From Amia ocellicauda (taxonomy: Eukaryota; Chordata; Actinopteri; Amiiformes; Amiidae), in assembly GCF_036373705.1 (NCBI RefSeq), contig NC_089866.1, forward strand, positions 4,101,001-4,165,000: a stretch of DNA of 64,000 nt, given 5' to 3'. The notes under the pieces are model-generated. The model worked only from the letters and a program-made list of their open reading frames with translations. It was not told where the DNA came from and ran no database searches. The stretch's first letter is position 1; each line of letters starts with the position of its first letter. Both the position numbers and the translations under genes were made by a program. Positions 14,269-26,300 of the stretch are shown here, in pieces.

Positions 14269-15834
14269 GCGGCGGCGTGACCGGACCCCCCGGCCCCCGG
14301 GTCTCTCCAGCCACTTCACCACAGTGTTCCGAGAAAAAGTCCTGTTGTACATTTAGTTTTTATTGAGCGAAGAACCCTGTCTGTCTGGTTCCGTCTGCAG
14401 GTGACCTTGCGTTGTGGTCGTGCGTTGTGTTCCCCTACAGCCCAGGGGTCTGCAAACCCCATCCTACGAGCCAGGCTTCTGGCTTTCTTTCCTGCTCAGT
14501 AATTAATCGCTTAATTACTACAAATCTCACACTAGAAACTGCACTGCACACTTGTTTACACTCATTGGAAATCGTTAGACAGACATCCAGGCACAGACAT
14601 TGCATGTGCGTAACATTTTTTTTTCTGGAGTGAGCGGTCTTCTTTACTGGCATTTTACTGTACTCTCTACTGATCCTCTTTCAATGTTTTCTGAATTAGT
14701 ACAAGTTAGCACCTTTTCCAGGTTTCAACGTGGACCTCTGGAAGTGAGGCGTGGGAGTGCGTCTCCGCAGGACCCCCGTGCTGACCCCTGGCCTGGCCGT
14801 TTTCCTTTGCTAATCCCCGAGCCAGTCTTCGCGCAGCTTCACGTTTTAACATTTGCTCTATAAACGCCAGGCGAGCAGGAGGAGAGAGACGACCTTGCAG
14901 ATCAATTATGTGATGAGAACTATGAATGTATTATAAAAGACATGGCTTTTTTTTTTCCTGTAAATAAGTGTCATTTAAAGAAAAGAGAAAAGTAAGTATA
15001 ACATTTGGTGACCTGTAAAGACAATCTGCTTCAAAGGTGGTTTTCTTGTGCAAAGTGTAATGGAGTTTCTATTATATAATGTCGTCTTCTTGGAATCTAT
15101 AAATGTGACGGATCCTTTTAAGAAGAAGAAGAATTTCTGTATTAGTCTGAAGTAAACTCCGTGCCCGTTGATGTTGAATAGTTGTCCTTTGAATTGATGC
15201 ATTGTACGATTTTGTAACTGTTGAAATCAAAAGGATCGTTTATTTAAAAAGGCCTTCTGCGTGTGTCCTTGGCTGAGAGTTGCGTTTTTATACGTGTGTG
15301 TTCAGTCATCTTGTTGTAAAGACCCGGGCGGCTGCAGAGTTGCCGGTAATGAAAGCGCCAGCCGCGCTCGGGTCTCCGGCGTTGTGTGTGCGGTGCAGCT
15401 CGGCAGCCTTGAAACACGCAAACCCCCGTCTGGGGTCACAGAGGGTAACAGCACGGATACGGGCTGCACTTCATGTGACCTTATTTAAGTCCACAGATAA
15501 TGTAGTGAAACTGGAAGGACCTATTTGAGTGAGCTAAAGTCACATATTTTCACATTTCCTAGTGGATATTAAAACTCTTCCTATGTATGGAACTTTTCCG
15601 ACACCCTGGCAGCTGTTCCAGATGTTGAAATGTGTGTAAAAGAACCAAGAGAGAATGTCTTGCATTACACATTACACTTTTTCATTACATTATACAAACA
15701 TTGCTGCAGTGGCGAGGGGATATTTTGTGTACAAGTGTGTGAACATAAGGAACAGGGTTCAGCAGAAGAGGAATCAACCAGACAACAAAAGACCAACCAA
15801 TGAGACGCCACGAATCCTGACACGATCGCAGCAC

Positions 15835-15840
15835 TTTAAT
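15835..15840 (-). terminator. Candidate tsr3 poly(A) signal ATTAAA
   Basis: The first common variant hexamer I found downstream of the tsr3 stop on the minus strand, about 190 bases past it. This would give a short 3'UTR for tsr3. Confidence 0.35.
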
Positions 15841-15973
15841 GGTTTGAAGTTAGGTGGGGATCCACACATACAGAGATAAATTATTCCACATGATCTTCTA
15901 ACTTTACTGTTTTTGGCATATTTTAAACTACAAAAATAAGCCCCTACCTCCACATGCTTTCAGCTATGGTTCC

Positions 15974-15979
15974 AATAAA
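15974..15979 (+). terminator. Candidate baiap3 poly(A) signal AATAAA
   Basis: A canonical hexamer on the + strand, 1.7 kb past the baiap3 stop and 54 bases before the tsr3 stop. An ATTAAA at 15568-15573 is a plausible alternative. Neither site has independent support. Confidence 0.35.
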
Positions 15980-16032
15980 GACCACGGCCAAACACAGTCT
16001 TTACAGCTGAAGTCCACAGGGCCGAGAGGCGG

Positions 16033-19000
16033 TCAGCGCCTGTTCTTTTTCTTGGCGCCTTTCCATATGGCATCGGCGCTGGGGGCGGCGCAGGACAGCT
16101 TCCCCTCTTCCTCCTCGTCGCTCCCCTCCTTCTCATCCTCACCCTCTTTCTGTGGAGGCGCCTCCTGCTCTCCCTCAGGGCCTCCCTCCTCTTCCTCATC
16201 AGATTCCTCCTCCTCACTATCGCTCTCCTCCTCTTCCTCATCGGCCCTGAGGGATGGCACAATGGCACAGGTTAGATTGAGGTGGTGAGTATCTTCAGGA
16301 CAATTCAGATTCACAAATCATACAAAGATAGAAATATAGAAAAATGAGGGGAAACAGATTGCTGGATAGACGATTGGAATATCAGTCTCTCTCTCTCATA
16401 CATATATCAAATTCAATTTATCCATTTGAAATTCAGCCTCCAGACACTGAAAAGCTAACCTTCACCCGAGACCCAGTACTCGGGATTCAGGACATCAGGA
16501 GTGAATTCTGAGCACAAAGGCGTAATTTACCATCGGGGTCTGTTGGGGTTTGAACACACTCTGCCCGAGTCCACGTCGAAGGGATCTGAAAAGAAACGGG
16601 GAACACGAGAAACTGTTGCCGAACATGTGACTCAAATCACCGAACATGTCCCTTACAGTGCGACACAATGCAAATCAATATTGTCATGTTTTAAGGGGGA
16701 ATTCAAATTCCAAAAAGCAAGTACAGACTATTTAATATTGACCTTCAGTGGGCACAGGAGTGATACACTGCATTAAATATATCAATAGCACATACAGAAT
16801 CATCTCCCATGGAGGACTATTCAACAACATTCAATTAAAAACGATAAATACATCTCCAGCTGCGTTAAAAGGCTTTGAGAGACCAGCGATCAAGGTCGAG
16901 TGGCAGACAAGACGGCACTGTTGGGAGTTTTTGTCCGTGCGATGACACGCACTGACGGCTTCATCTGATTACGTTACAGAGCTTCATTGAGAGGGCATTT
17001 GCACTTCATATGCTGTAACTGGTATAAAGTTTGTCTTGCAAAATACTGAGCCAGGTTAAGATGCATGCACCCACCCTCCCTGCTCAGACAGGCAGAAGCA
17101 CCAGGGTGCACGCCAACAGGCCACCGCACAAATCGCACACTATGCCTGTTGGCCTGCACCCTAGTGCTTCTGCCTATCAGAGCAGGGAGGGCCTACATTG
17201 CTGCTGCTATACTGTACCAATGTCCTCCTCCTCGGGCTTGGCAGCCAGGAACTCCCTCTCCACCATCAGCAGCTCCTCCTCGGACTGACAGGCCGCGTAG
17301 CCCTCCAGCAGGGTCTGGTTCAGGTCCAGAAACACCTTCCCCCACTTGAACTTCCTCAGCAGGATGACAGCCAGGTCCCTGAACCCTGCGTTCCGATCAC
17401 AGACAACACCGTCACTGCCCTCGCCCTCACAAGGGGCCGAAACATGTACGAATAGGATGCAAGCGCACGACCCAACCCGCCGGCCGGTCGTGGAATCAAC
17501 AAAGCGGAGATGCCTCGCTTACCAACGATGCAGAAAGTGGCGGCAAAGGCCTCGACGCAGGACAGCTTGCAGGGGCGGCCGTAGTTGACGGGGTTGGCGG
17601 CCACCAGGTAGGGCAGCAGCCTGGGGTGAGTGCCCTTCATCTTGCTGAAGGGCGTCTCCTCCAGCTTGGCCCAGGAGCAGTCAATCACCGCCACGCCGCT
17701 CTGGGCCACGATCTCCCTGGAGGAGAACGCATTTCATCACCACACTGGGGGGCCACGATGGGGAGAGTTGATCCCGACACCCACACACCCTCTGATTAAT
17801 GAAAATAAATGACCCCACACACACACCCACACTTTCCAGATCATGCGGATTTCATGGTGGCCAGTTTTCAAAAGGGTGAACGATACAGTAACCGTACAGG
17901 GGTTTGCTGGTAACAGCAGGCAGTGCTCTGTATCAGATGGAATATTATCTAAAACAATAACAGACCCACAATGCATCAGTCTCAGGCACAGATGCTGCTC
18001 GCTGATTACTGATTATAATCCCGCTCGGTGGAATACTAATAAGCCCCTGCAAATCCGAAAAAAGTATCTTTGCCTACATTTAAATCACTTTGTACTGTCT
18101 GGCTTGGCATGCTGTCGCTTCAGGAATTGATTTTGTAACAGGAAATTAAAAAACGCCAAGCTGTCTGCACCGCTACCGATGTCAAAATAAAACCTCAAAC
18201 AAAACCCATTCTCACATAGTCATGCCATCGGGCCAGGGGTGACTCACCTGTCCAGTGGGGACACGTACTTGGTGCCCATGGGGCTGAGGATGAGGCCGTT
18301 GAACCTCTGGTTGAGCCTCAGGGTGCGCACCAGCCCCTTGCGCACCAGTTTGCGCCCCGTGCAGCGGTTGGGGTCGCAGTGGCCCAGCTCCCACATGGCC
18401 AGGGGGCAGGGCAGCCGGAACTGCGTCTCCTCCTTAGCGCCGTCTCCCTCGACACAAGCTGACGGGACCGGAGAGGCAGACGTGTTACATAGTGGGACGG
18501 GCCGCTCACTACACTGCCAGCGTGTTCGACTCTTCATCCCACCTGGGTCATTCATTGGTTAATTGGATTACCGGTCTAATTATTTAATGAACTGCTCAGA
18601 TTTAAACTTTTCTTTGACCTCCTGGAATTTGGGGATCTAAAGACCACTGGCACATAGCGAGTAGACTTTCAGCGTGTTTTTATCACATAATTATAACCTG
18701 TAACGGGCAAATCGTACAACAGCCCAGCCGACCAACAGATAAGTCAGGCTAAACATGAAGCTGATCTATAATTCTGCCTGGTATATAAAATCAAGCTACA
18801 CTGAAAAACAAACCCTGAAACTCTAGGCAGACAGTTTGCACGGGTCTGCTAATAATATTATTTAAAGTAACAGCATGTGGGAGTACATTTTCTCAAGGGT
18901 CTTTTATATAAACAGTACTGAATGATCTTTTTTTGTTTGAAGGACGTTTGAAACTAGATAAGTAGCATTTCAGACTGCAGCACTAAGCAGTGCCGCTCTG

Positions 19001-21419
19001 TGGCGAGACTTGTGTTAAGTGATGGTAAACGGGAGCAAAGGTCTCTACTGCCCTCTGCCGGTGTCAGCGCAGCACTGCAATCGCCTCTCCGGTCTCAGTT
19101 TATAAACACTTTGGCCAATGTGGCGACCAAGCCGGTGGCAGGACAATGGTGTGGCTGTGGAGATGGCTGGAGAGGGCAGAGAAGTGGTGGCATCTGGTTT
19201 AATTCACTGCCATCAGAACACCAGACGACACACTCGCACTGGGGTGAGTTTCCACAGCTTCTGGAGTGGGCTGTTCGCCGGCTGTGGAACACTAGGCCCA
19301 TTGTGTGACTGCGGTGCCCAGTGGACGCTCTCCACTTTGTTTCCTGAACTGTGATCAGAAACAGAGCGACATCTCTATTCACATGAACTGCACAGGGCTG
19401 ATGTGTGGGCTCACAATTACTTGCAGCCCAGTTCTCTGCTTGGGTTTGGGATCATGTTTTGCGTTGTTGTTGTTATTTAAGATATAGTTTTTCTATAGCC
19501 CTTCCTTGTCTTCACATTGGGCTACAGCATTTATATTGTGTTTCTTAAATAAATGTAACGTTTACAGTGAGGGAAAAAAGTATTTGATCCCCTGCTGATT
19601 TTGTACGTTTGCCCACTGACAAAGAAATGATCAGTCTATAATTTTAATGGTAGGTGTATTTTAACAGTGAGAGACAGAATAACAGCAAAAAAATCCAGAA
19701 AAACGCATTTCAAAAAAGTTATAAATTGATTTGCATGTTAATGAGGGAAATAAGTATTTGACCCCTTCGACTTAGTACTTGGTGGCAAAACCCTTGTTGG
19801 CAATCACAGAGGTCAGACGTTTCTTGTAGTTGGCCACCAGGTTTGCACACATCTCAGGAGGGATTTTGTCCCACTCCTCTTTGCAGATCCTCTCCAAGTC
19901 ATTAAGGTTTCGAGGCTGACGTTTGGCAACTCGAACCTTCAGCTCCCTCCACAGATTTTCTATGGGATTAAGGTCTGGAGACTGGCTAGGCCACTCCAGG
20001 ACCTTAATGTGCTTCTTCTTGAGCCACTCCTTTGTTGCCTTGGCTGTGTGTTTTGGGTCATTGTCATGCTGGAAAACCCATCCACGACCCATTTTCAATG
20101 CCCTGGCTGAGGGAAGGAGGTTCTCACCTAAGATTTGACGGTACATGGCCCCGTCCATCGTCCCTTTGATGCGGTGCAGTTGTCCTGTCCCCTTAGCAGA
20201 AAAACACCCCCAAAGCATAATGTTTCCACCTCCATGTTTGACGGTGGGGATGGTGTTCTTGGGGTCATTCCTCCTCCTCCAAACACGGCGAGTTGAGTTG
20301 ATGCCAAAGAGCTTGATTTTGGTCTCATCTGACCACAACACTTTCACCCAGTTCTCCTCTGAATCATTCAGATGTTCATTGGCAAACTTCAGACGGGCCT
20401 GTACATGTGCTTTCTTGAGCAGGGGGACCTTGCGGGCGCTGCAGGATTTCAGTCCTTCACGGCGTAGTGTGTTACCAATTGTTTTCTTGGTGACTATGGT
20501 CCCAGCTGCCTTGAGATCATTAACAAGATCCTCCCGTGTAGTTCTGGGCTGATTCCTCACCGTTCTCATGATCATTGAAACTCCGCGAGGTGAGATCTTG
20601 CATGGAGCCCCAGACCGAGGGAGACTGACAGTTATTTTGTGTTTCTTCCATTTGCGAATAATCGCACCAACTGTTGTCACCTTCTCACCAAGCTGCTTGG
20701 CGATGGGCTTGTAGCCCATTCCAGCCTTGTGTAGGTCTACAATCTTGTCCCTGACATCCTTGGACAGCTCTTTGGTCTTGGCCATGGTGGAGAGTTTGGA
20801 ATCTGATTGATTGATTGCTTCTGTGGCCAGGTGTCTTTTATACAGGTAACGAGCTGAGATTAGGAGAGTCCCTTTAAGAGAGTGCTCCTAATCTCAGCTC
20901 GTTACCTGTATAAAAGACACCTGGGAGCCAGAAATCTTGCTGATTGACAGGGGATCAAATACTTATTTCCCTCATTAACATGCAAATCAATTTATAACTT
21001 TTTTGAAATGCGTTTTTCTGGATTTTTTTGTTGTTATTCTGTCTCTCACTGTTAAAATACACCTACCATTAAAATTATAGACTGATCATTTCTTTGTCAG
21101 TGGGCAAACATACAAAATCAGCAGGGGATCAAATACTTTTTTCCCTCACTGTAGATGTATCATGAGTACAGGCAGCTTTTTTATATAAATGACGAGACTG
21201 AGAGAGAGGCTTGCACTGTGATTGTGACCGCTAGATCTAAAGTATAAGAGCAGCTGACTCTGGACAGAAGGACTGTGACCGACCTTGCAGGGCGTCGTGC
21301 ATCTCCTCTGTGAACGCCTCCAGGGACTTTCCTTTGTGCCGGTGGCGGGCATCCTTCCCCCGGGCAGAGGTGCCCTCTGGTTTGCCATGCTGCGGCTGCT
21401 GCTTCTTCTTTTTGCCCAT
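16033..21419 (-). CDS. tsr3: TSR3, 18S rRNA aminocarboxypropyltransferase
   Basis: TSR3 transfers the 3-amino-3-carboxypropyl group of S-adenosylmethionine to the hypermodified pseudouridine of 18S rRNA, a late cytoplasmic step of small-subunit maturation. Exons on the minus strand in transcript order: 21419-21284, 18458-18248, 17716-17523, 17385-17218, 16585-16531 and 16246-16033. All phases agree, giving 325 residues. The basic start MGKKKKQQ is followed by the family core: [17 protein letters not shown], the segment ending [61 protein letters not shown] and LRKFKWG. Next comes a DPFDVDSG box on the 55-base exon, then a very acidic Glu/Asp/Ser tail ending [11 protein letters not shown]. Human TSR3 ends similarly (VWKGIKKRQRD). 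Intron 1 holds a full Tc1 element in the same orientation. Translation from 21419 is chosen because it is the first ATG in the open exon. Confidence 0.95.
17074..17191. repeat. Foldback (inverted repeat) in tsr3 intron 4
   Basis: Two 48-base arms, 17074-17121 and 17144-17191, are reverse complements at 44 of 48 positions, separated by a 22-base loop. On the tsr3 (-) strand the hairpin begins 27 bases after the 5' splice site at 17217. It may be a small MITE, or simply a transcribed hairpin. No target-site duplication was recognised. Confidence 0.75.
19772..20785 (-). CDS. Tc1 transposase, intact, 337 residues
   Basis: The protein binds the element's terminal repeats and catalyses cut-and-paste transposition into TA. 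The N-terminal paired-like helix-turn-helix region spans about residues 1-115 and includes a [17 protein letters not shown] helix-turn-helix. The catalytic DDE triad is complete: D153 in LWSDETK, D241 in QHDNDPKH and E276 in [11 protein letters not shown], with 34 residues between the last two. The length is normal for the family, and there is no frameshift or stop. A TATAAAAG at 20842-20835 lies about 50 bases upstream of the ATG on the same strand. I see no obvious inactivating lesion; activity is not shown by sequence alone. Confidence 0.95.
   Translation of the reverse strand: MAKTKELSKDVRDKIVDLHKAGMGYKPIAKQLGEKVTTVGAIIRKWKKHKITVSLPRSGAPCKISPRGVSMIMRTVRNQPRTTREDLVNDLKAAGTIVTKKTIGNTLRREGLKSCSARKVPLLKKAHVQARLKFANEHLNDSEENWVKVLWSDETKIKLFGINSTRRVWRRRNDPKNTIPTVKHGGGNIMLWGCFSAKGTGQLHRIKGTMDGAMYRQILGENLLPSARALKMGRGWVFQHDNDPKHTAKATKEWLKKKHIKVLEWPSQSPDLNPIENLWRELKVRVAKRQPRNLNDLERICKEEWDKIPPEMCANLVANYKKRLTSVIANKGFATKY
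20827..20924. repeat. Perfect 40-base palindrome at the transposase 5' end
   Basis: Arms 20827-20866 and 20885-20924 are exact reverse complements separated by 18 bases. Each arm contains TATAAAAG, so one TATA-like box faces the transposase (20842-20835) and the mirror copy faces the right end. The palindrome lies between the transposase ATG and the right inverted repeat. Confidence 0.9.
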
Positions 21420-22030
21420 CCTGAGCCACCCACGCTGCCCAAAGCCTCACAGCTCCCCGCTACACGCACACACAGCCGCCCCTGAGGGAAAGAGCCCCAG
21501 TGAGACCAACACGCTGCCTGACAGGAGAAGGAATGACAAAGATGATCCATACAAAAGACAGGCAGATAATCTCAGGGTATATATTCTAATTGAATTGTTT
21601 TTATATGTAAACGTAAAATACTATACACAATAAAACAGTATATATTCTAATTATTTGTTATTTATTTCCAAATTCTCCATGCTACCCACCCAGGTGTCCC
21701 TGCTTCATAGTTTAGGAAAATATCAAGCATCCAAGTTGCTATACTAATGATGAACATGTCAATATTGCTGAACATTGAGCAGTTTGTTCGTTAATATGAC
21801 TCTGCTTAGAGATCTTTCTCTGGTCACTCTGAGATGTGAAGTCAGTGTGGTTTATACAGTGTTGTGTATTGCTACTGCTACACTCTGACTGTGCTGTATG
21901 ACACATGGGCTGGATTTACATTGTTTGGACAGTATTTACATGTTAAAGGGATATTGATAAATTGCACTGCACAGTATGATCCATTATAGAAGGAACATTC
22001 TCATCGGTTCATAGACTGATTGGACTATAC

Positions 22031-22240
22031 CAGTGGTTTTCAAACCGGTCCTGGAGTACCCCCTGCCCTGGTTTTTGTTCCAGCAGAGGTCTTAATTACT
22101 TAATTTAACAGTATATCACGTTGTTAGTTCAATTAAGGATTCAAATAAGCAATTAAGGCTTCAATTAAGCAATTAAGACCTTAGTTGGAACAAAAACCAG
22201 CAGGGCAGGGGGTACTCCGGGACCGGTTTGAAAACCACTG
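22031..22240. mobile_element. hAT-like foldback MITE, 210 bases
   Basis: The element begins CAGTGGTTTTCAAACCGGTC and ends with its near-perfect reverse complement. The inverted arms extend through a GTACCCCCTGCCCTG block and a TTTTTGTTCCA block on each side. It is flanked by near-identical 8-base sequences, gactatac (22023-22030) and gactacac (22241-22248), as expected for hAT insertion. It has no coding capacity, so it must have been mobilised in trans. Confidence 0.85.
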
Positions 22241-23278
22241 GACTACACTACAGTCCTTCTCAACCCTAGCTTTGCACAAAACCCATAAATTACTTCATTG
22301 AGATGTTCATGGAATTAACATTTTGCTTAATTTTACCTGTTAGATTGTTTGTTTGTTTACGTTGGAGAATGCAAGTGCGTGACATTTTATATTTAACTTC
22401 AATTCTACCCCCTATTAAAATAATGACAAGGCACTGATGAGGCCAGTCACGAGTCAAATTGGGAAATTGACGTTAGTTGGACCACAATCCAGCAGGATGG
22501 GTGAGAATGGCTGCTTTACTATACTGCACTGAACACACAATAATCAGAAATAACCCGCCATGGCAAATGAACGACCCTGACACAATGATGAAGACACGGC
22601 AGCGCAGAGGCAGTAAAGCTGCAGCTACATGCGCAGGGCTGTGCGCTCATTTCTCTCTGGATGCACAGGCTCTCGAGTAGGCCAGCCTAGCCAGCCTATT
22701 TGATCTTAAATGCATGTTTAAGCGAACCCAGGCCTCTCGTTTCAACACCGTATTAACTGCCTCAAGCTACAAAGGGTGTCAAAGGTGAGATATTGAAATG
22801 CATCGATAAACTTACACTGTTTCTCAGTCGCCACGCTTATAAACAAGCGCGGCCATTTTGTCGTTTTCTTTTCTGTTTAACGGATCCGCCCGCCTGCAAC
22901 GCCAGTCCTTTGGGAATTAGACGGTCCTGTAAACACGCACTTTTACAAAATGATGCTAACTCTATTAATTCAGTGCGTAGCTTACAGAGGGGTTTAAAAT
23001 AAAAATAAAAGGTTAAATCAGTAAGAAATACGTCGTTATGGAAATATTACAAAATAGTGGGTCAAACTAAAATAAAACTTTAACTTAAAAAAAACGACCC
23101 GCTGCTAAACTGCCCAATTACGGATGTATGTATTGGCTGCGCTGTGCTCACGGTGCTCTCCCATTTTATATTCGTGTTGTTTAGAAGAACAATATATAAG
23201 ATTAACTTTCTGGACGTCTCGACACGTCAAACGTAAGATTTACTCTGGTCTCCGGCTTCCTGTTTGGGCGGAGCGGCG

Positions 23279-23286
23279 GTCACGTG
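23279..23286 (+). promoter_or_regulatory. CLEAR-like E-box (GTCACGTG) in the gnptg promoter
   Basis: GTCACGTG lies about 90 bases before the gnptg ATG, in a GC-rich stretch that also holds GGGCGG and, at about 23301-23308, an ETS-like ACTTCCGG. The CLEAR consensus bound by TFEB/TFE3 is GTCACGTGAC and is enriched at lysosomal gene promoters. GNPTG acts in lysosome biogenesis, so the site is biologically sensible. Function is inferred. Confidence 0.5.
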
Positions 23287-23376
23287 GGTCCTCATCGGCC
23301 ACTTCCGGGTTCGCAGGCGGTGCCGCGTTTCTGCCGCTTCTGTATTTGATGTTATTGTTTTAAGATTGGATACAGG

Positions 23377-26300
23377 ATGGGATTAGACGTGTTCATTTCT
23401 GGATCTGTGCGTCGTGGTTGGCACATCCTGGCGCTGCTGTTTGTGGCGCTGCAAGGTGAGTGTCTGCTCGGGTGTAGCAGCTGCAGTGTTGGAGATGCGT
23501 TGGTTAGAATTGAAAATAATGATTGAAATGATGGCGTAATGCTGTGAAGTGATAACAGGAGTATGCGTATTCCCGTGTCGTTTGTGACGCAGTGCTGGTC
23601 TGCTCTGGGGGGAAGATGAAGATCGTGGAGGAACCGAATACATTCGGGTGAGTGAGAGTCACCGTGACGTAAATGATCACGTCATGATGTACCTTTACTC
23701 CCGTGCAAAGTGTACGTGCACTCATCCCACTACCTCACATACCAAAGACATTAAATGACAAAACCAGAGACCTCCCGTCATGTCAAATCACATTTTATTT
23801 GTTTATATTGAAGGCTTAACAGTCCTTTGCTGGCTCAGGGCAACAGGCTGCAGCCCAGGGCGACTCCATCTCCTGTGTCGGGTAATTGATCTGTTTTTCA
23901 CTTGTCTTAACAGCTGCTGTTGGTGTTTGACTGTGTGTGCACAAACATGGGGGCACATGTTTTGAATGCTGTGCTCTTCTGTTTCAGGTCCAGCTCACCT
24001 GCAGAAATTAGCCGGGAAGTGTTTCAGCTTCATAGAATCCACGTACGTATGGCAGCCATCATTGCACTCATCATTCACTGATGCGTTTGCTCTCCATTGC
24101 TGCTAAAGCTGTGGGGAGACTTTATTATTAAAGCTTGGCCTTCATTATTTATATTGACATGATTAATACATTACATTTGTATTTCAACGTCTTTGCGTTT
24201 GCCTAACAACAGGTACAAATATGAGTTCTGCCCATTCCACAACATCACCCAGCACGAGCAGTCCTTCCGCTGGAACGCCTACAGCGGGATATTGGGGTGA
24301 GTGGTCTTTTTCACACTCTGCCTTCAGCTGGGATAGCTGGCTGTCCCCCTCACCTCACCTCACTGCAGCTCTGTGTGTTCCACATCAATAGCATTTGGCA
24401 GGAGTGGGAGATTGTGAACAACACCTTCACCGCCATGTGGATGAGAGAAGGAGACTCCTGTGGCAACAAGAACAGACAGACAAAGGTAGGGGCCTCTCGC
24501 ACTCCGGTCAAGGTGGATTTTCCTCCAGCTGCCCTCGTGGTGGTCCGCACACTTCTGTCACACCCAAGACGAGTGTGGGGGATTATGTTGTTTAGAACAA
24601 AATGATGATGACACTATTAGTGAAGTGACTTATGTACCTGTCTACAGAAACAACACACTGAGTGACTCGTGGTTATTGCCTCACATTCTTGTATATATCG
24701 CAGGTCCTCCTGACCTGTGGGCAGAGCAGTAAGCTGGCACAGGTGTCGGAGCCCAGCACCTGCGTTTACTCACTGACCTTCCAGAGCCCCCTGGTCTGCC
24801 ACCCACACGCGCTCTTAGGTAAGGCAGCCGGGCCAGCAGGGACACGGGGCGAGCGATCTCTGTGGACACTGTGAGGGCAGCGGTCTCTGTGGGACACCCC
24901 GTCCAGACTTCATGTGCAACAGGACGTCTCCACAGCAGGAGACAGTGTCCTGAGTTTGAACACAGTGTATGAAACACTTCACTGAGGACTCTTGCATTTC
25001 TCCGCAGTGTATCCAACACTCCCCGAGAGACTGCAGGAAGACTGGAACGAAGCCGAGCAGGCCCTTTACGACGGGCTCATCACAGAGCAGGTCAGAGGAG
25101 CGCAATACCACCGCTGGACTGCAGCACATCTGTATAGAGATGTCTATCTATATCTGTGTCTTACTCAGTTAGAGAAACATGCCCTCAGTAGGTGAGATGG
25201 AGTCAAAGATCTACAGATATCTGTATACGGACACGGCCGGTCATTGTCATGTGCTACCAAACTGTTAAAAACAGATTTCTGAGAGAAGTCTGTCCATCCC
25301 TGTTTATTGAGCTCATGGGGACAGAAAACATTTGCTCCTGTTTTTGGAAGGGCTACAATAAGATGCTGAAGGAGATCTTTGAAGAGGCCGGGTTTCTGAA
25401 AAACAAAAAGCTGAAGGAGAAGCAGCCGGTCAGCAATCCCTCGAGGAAGTTCGATACCCTGGAGCAGTGCGGTGAGGTGCGTGAGCTGGGGGGCTGGGGA
25501 GACGGTTCTGCTGCTCCTCTGGGAGTTTGCAGTGAACATCGCCTCCTTCCACCAGTTGTTTTACTAATACACACACTGTGCACGTCGGCTTTAGTGTGTG
25601 ACATTTACTATGGAGTGATTGAACAGCGAATATAAATCTAAAGCCTGATTACAGTTAATGAGTGATTTGTAGTCAGATGATTACTATGAACTGAAGCAGA
25701 TTTAAAAATAGAAGTTGTAAGCATTTTATCTATTTTTAAACCATCCACGTAACATCTAGGTAGCTAAATGCTCATGAATAAAAGGGCCTCGGGGCTCCTG
25801 GGCGCAAGATCAGACCTCGGTTTGTGCCGCTGTGTAGAAACTGCCCTTGTTAAAATGGACTGGATTGAACTACAAGAGCCCCCAGCAGAGTTCTTTACAT
25901 TCATAATGTCCCTGCTGCAGAAATCCAGCACTTTCCTGTAGGTAATCCCCCCCCACCCCCAGGCACTGCAGCATCTCCCGCCGCCTCCGCTCATCAACAC
26001 TCCCACAGCTCCATATTAAGAGCCATCAGTTTCATCTGAAACATTTAATAGATTCGCTGAGCCTCGGGCGCATGGCTTGGTTTTGGGTTTTTTGGAACTG
26101 CAGTTTCATTGAAATAATTAGCCCTTTGTTCTCCATTAAATGGGGTGTGTTTTCCTCCTGAAACCTCCCTGTTCAATTTAGATTTAGCAGTAATGTGTAT
26201 TATTAAATACACAGCTTTCCCAATCCCAATTACCTGTCTGGCTTCTGAAGGATCAGAGCTCGGTTACAGCCGTGACCCAGCGATATCCCATTTGAGCAAC

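Larger units (their letters stand above)
14269..16032. other. Convergent 3' regions of baiap3 and tsr3
   Basis: No coding potential is seen between the baiap3 stop (14268) and the tsr3 stop (16033). The segment should hold both 3'UTRs. On the + strand there is an ATTAAA at 15568-15573 and an AATAAA at 15974-15979. On the - strand there is an ATTAAA at 15840-15835 and an AATAAA at 15244-15239. If the distal + signal is used, the two transcripts overlap tail to tail. Confidence 0.6.
19565..21151 (-). mobile_element. Full-length Tc1-type DNA transposon (DD34E) with IR/DR ends
   Basis: The 1587-base element is bounded by TA at 19563-19564 and 21152-21153, the expected Tc1/mariner target duplication. 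The ends start CAGTGAGGGAAAAAAGTATT and form inverted repeats of about 200 bases (19565-19765 and 20950-21151). Each arm contains an outer and an inner copy of a GAGGGAAATAAGTATTTGA-like motif, the IR/DR arrangement of Sleeping Beauty-type elements. It encodes an uninterrupted transposase on the minus strand and sits in intron 1 of tsr3, same sense as the gene. Confidence 0.95.
21420..23376. other. Intergenic space between tsr3 and gnptg
   Basis: This 2-kb divergent interval should hold the promoters and 5'UTRs of both genes. It contains a hAT-like foldback at 22031-22240 and a short GC-rich segment upstream of gnptg. No convincing coding sequence was seen. Confidence 0.7.

Noticed and set aside
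16033-16314. Acidic open frame as a separate gene
   Set aside because: It is the last exon of tsr3; phase and the C-terminal WKG-KK motif agree with the family.
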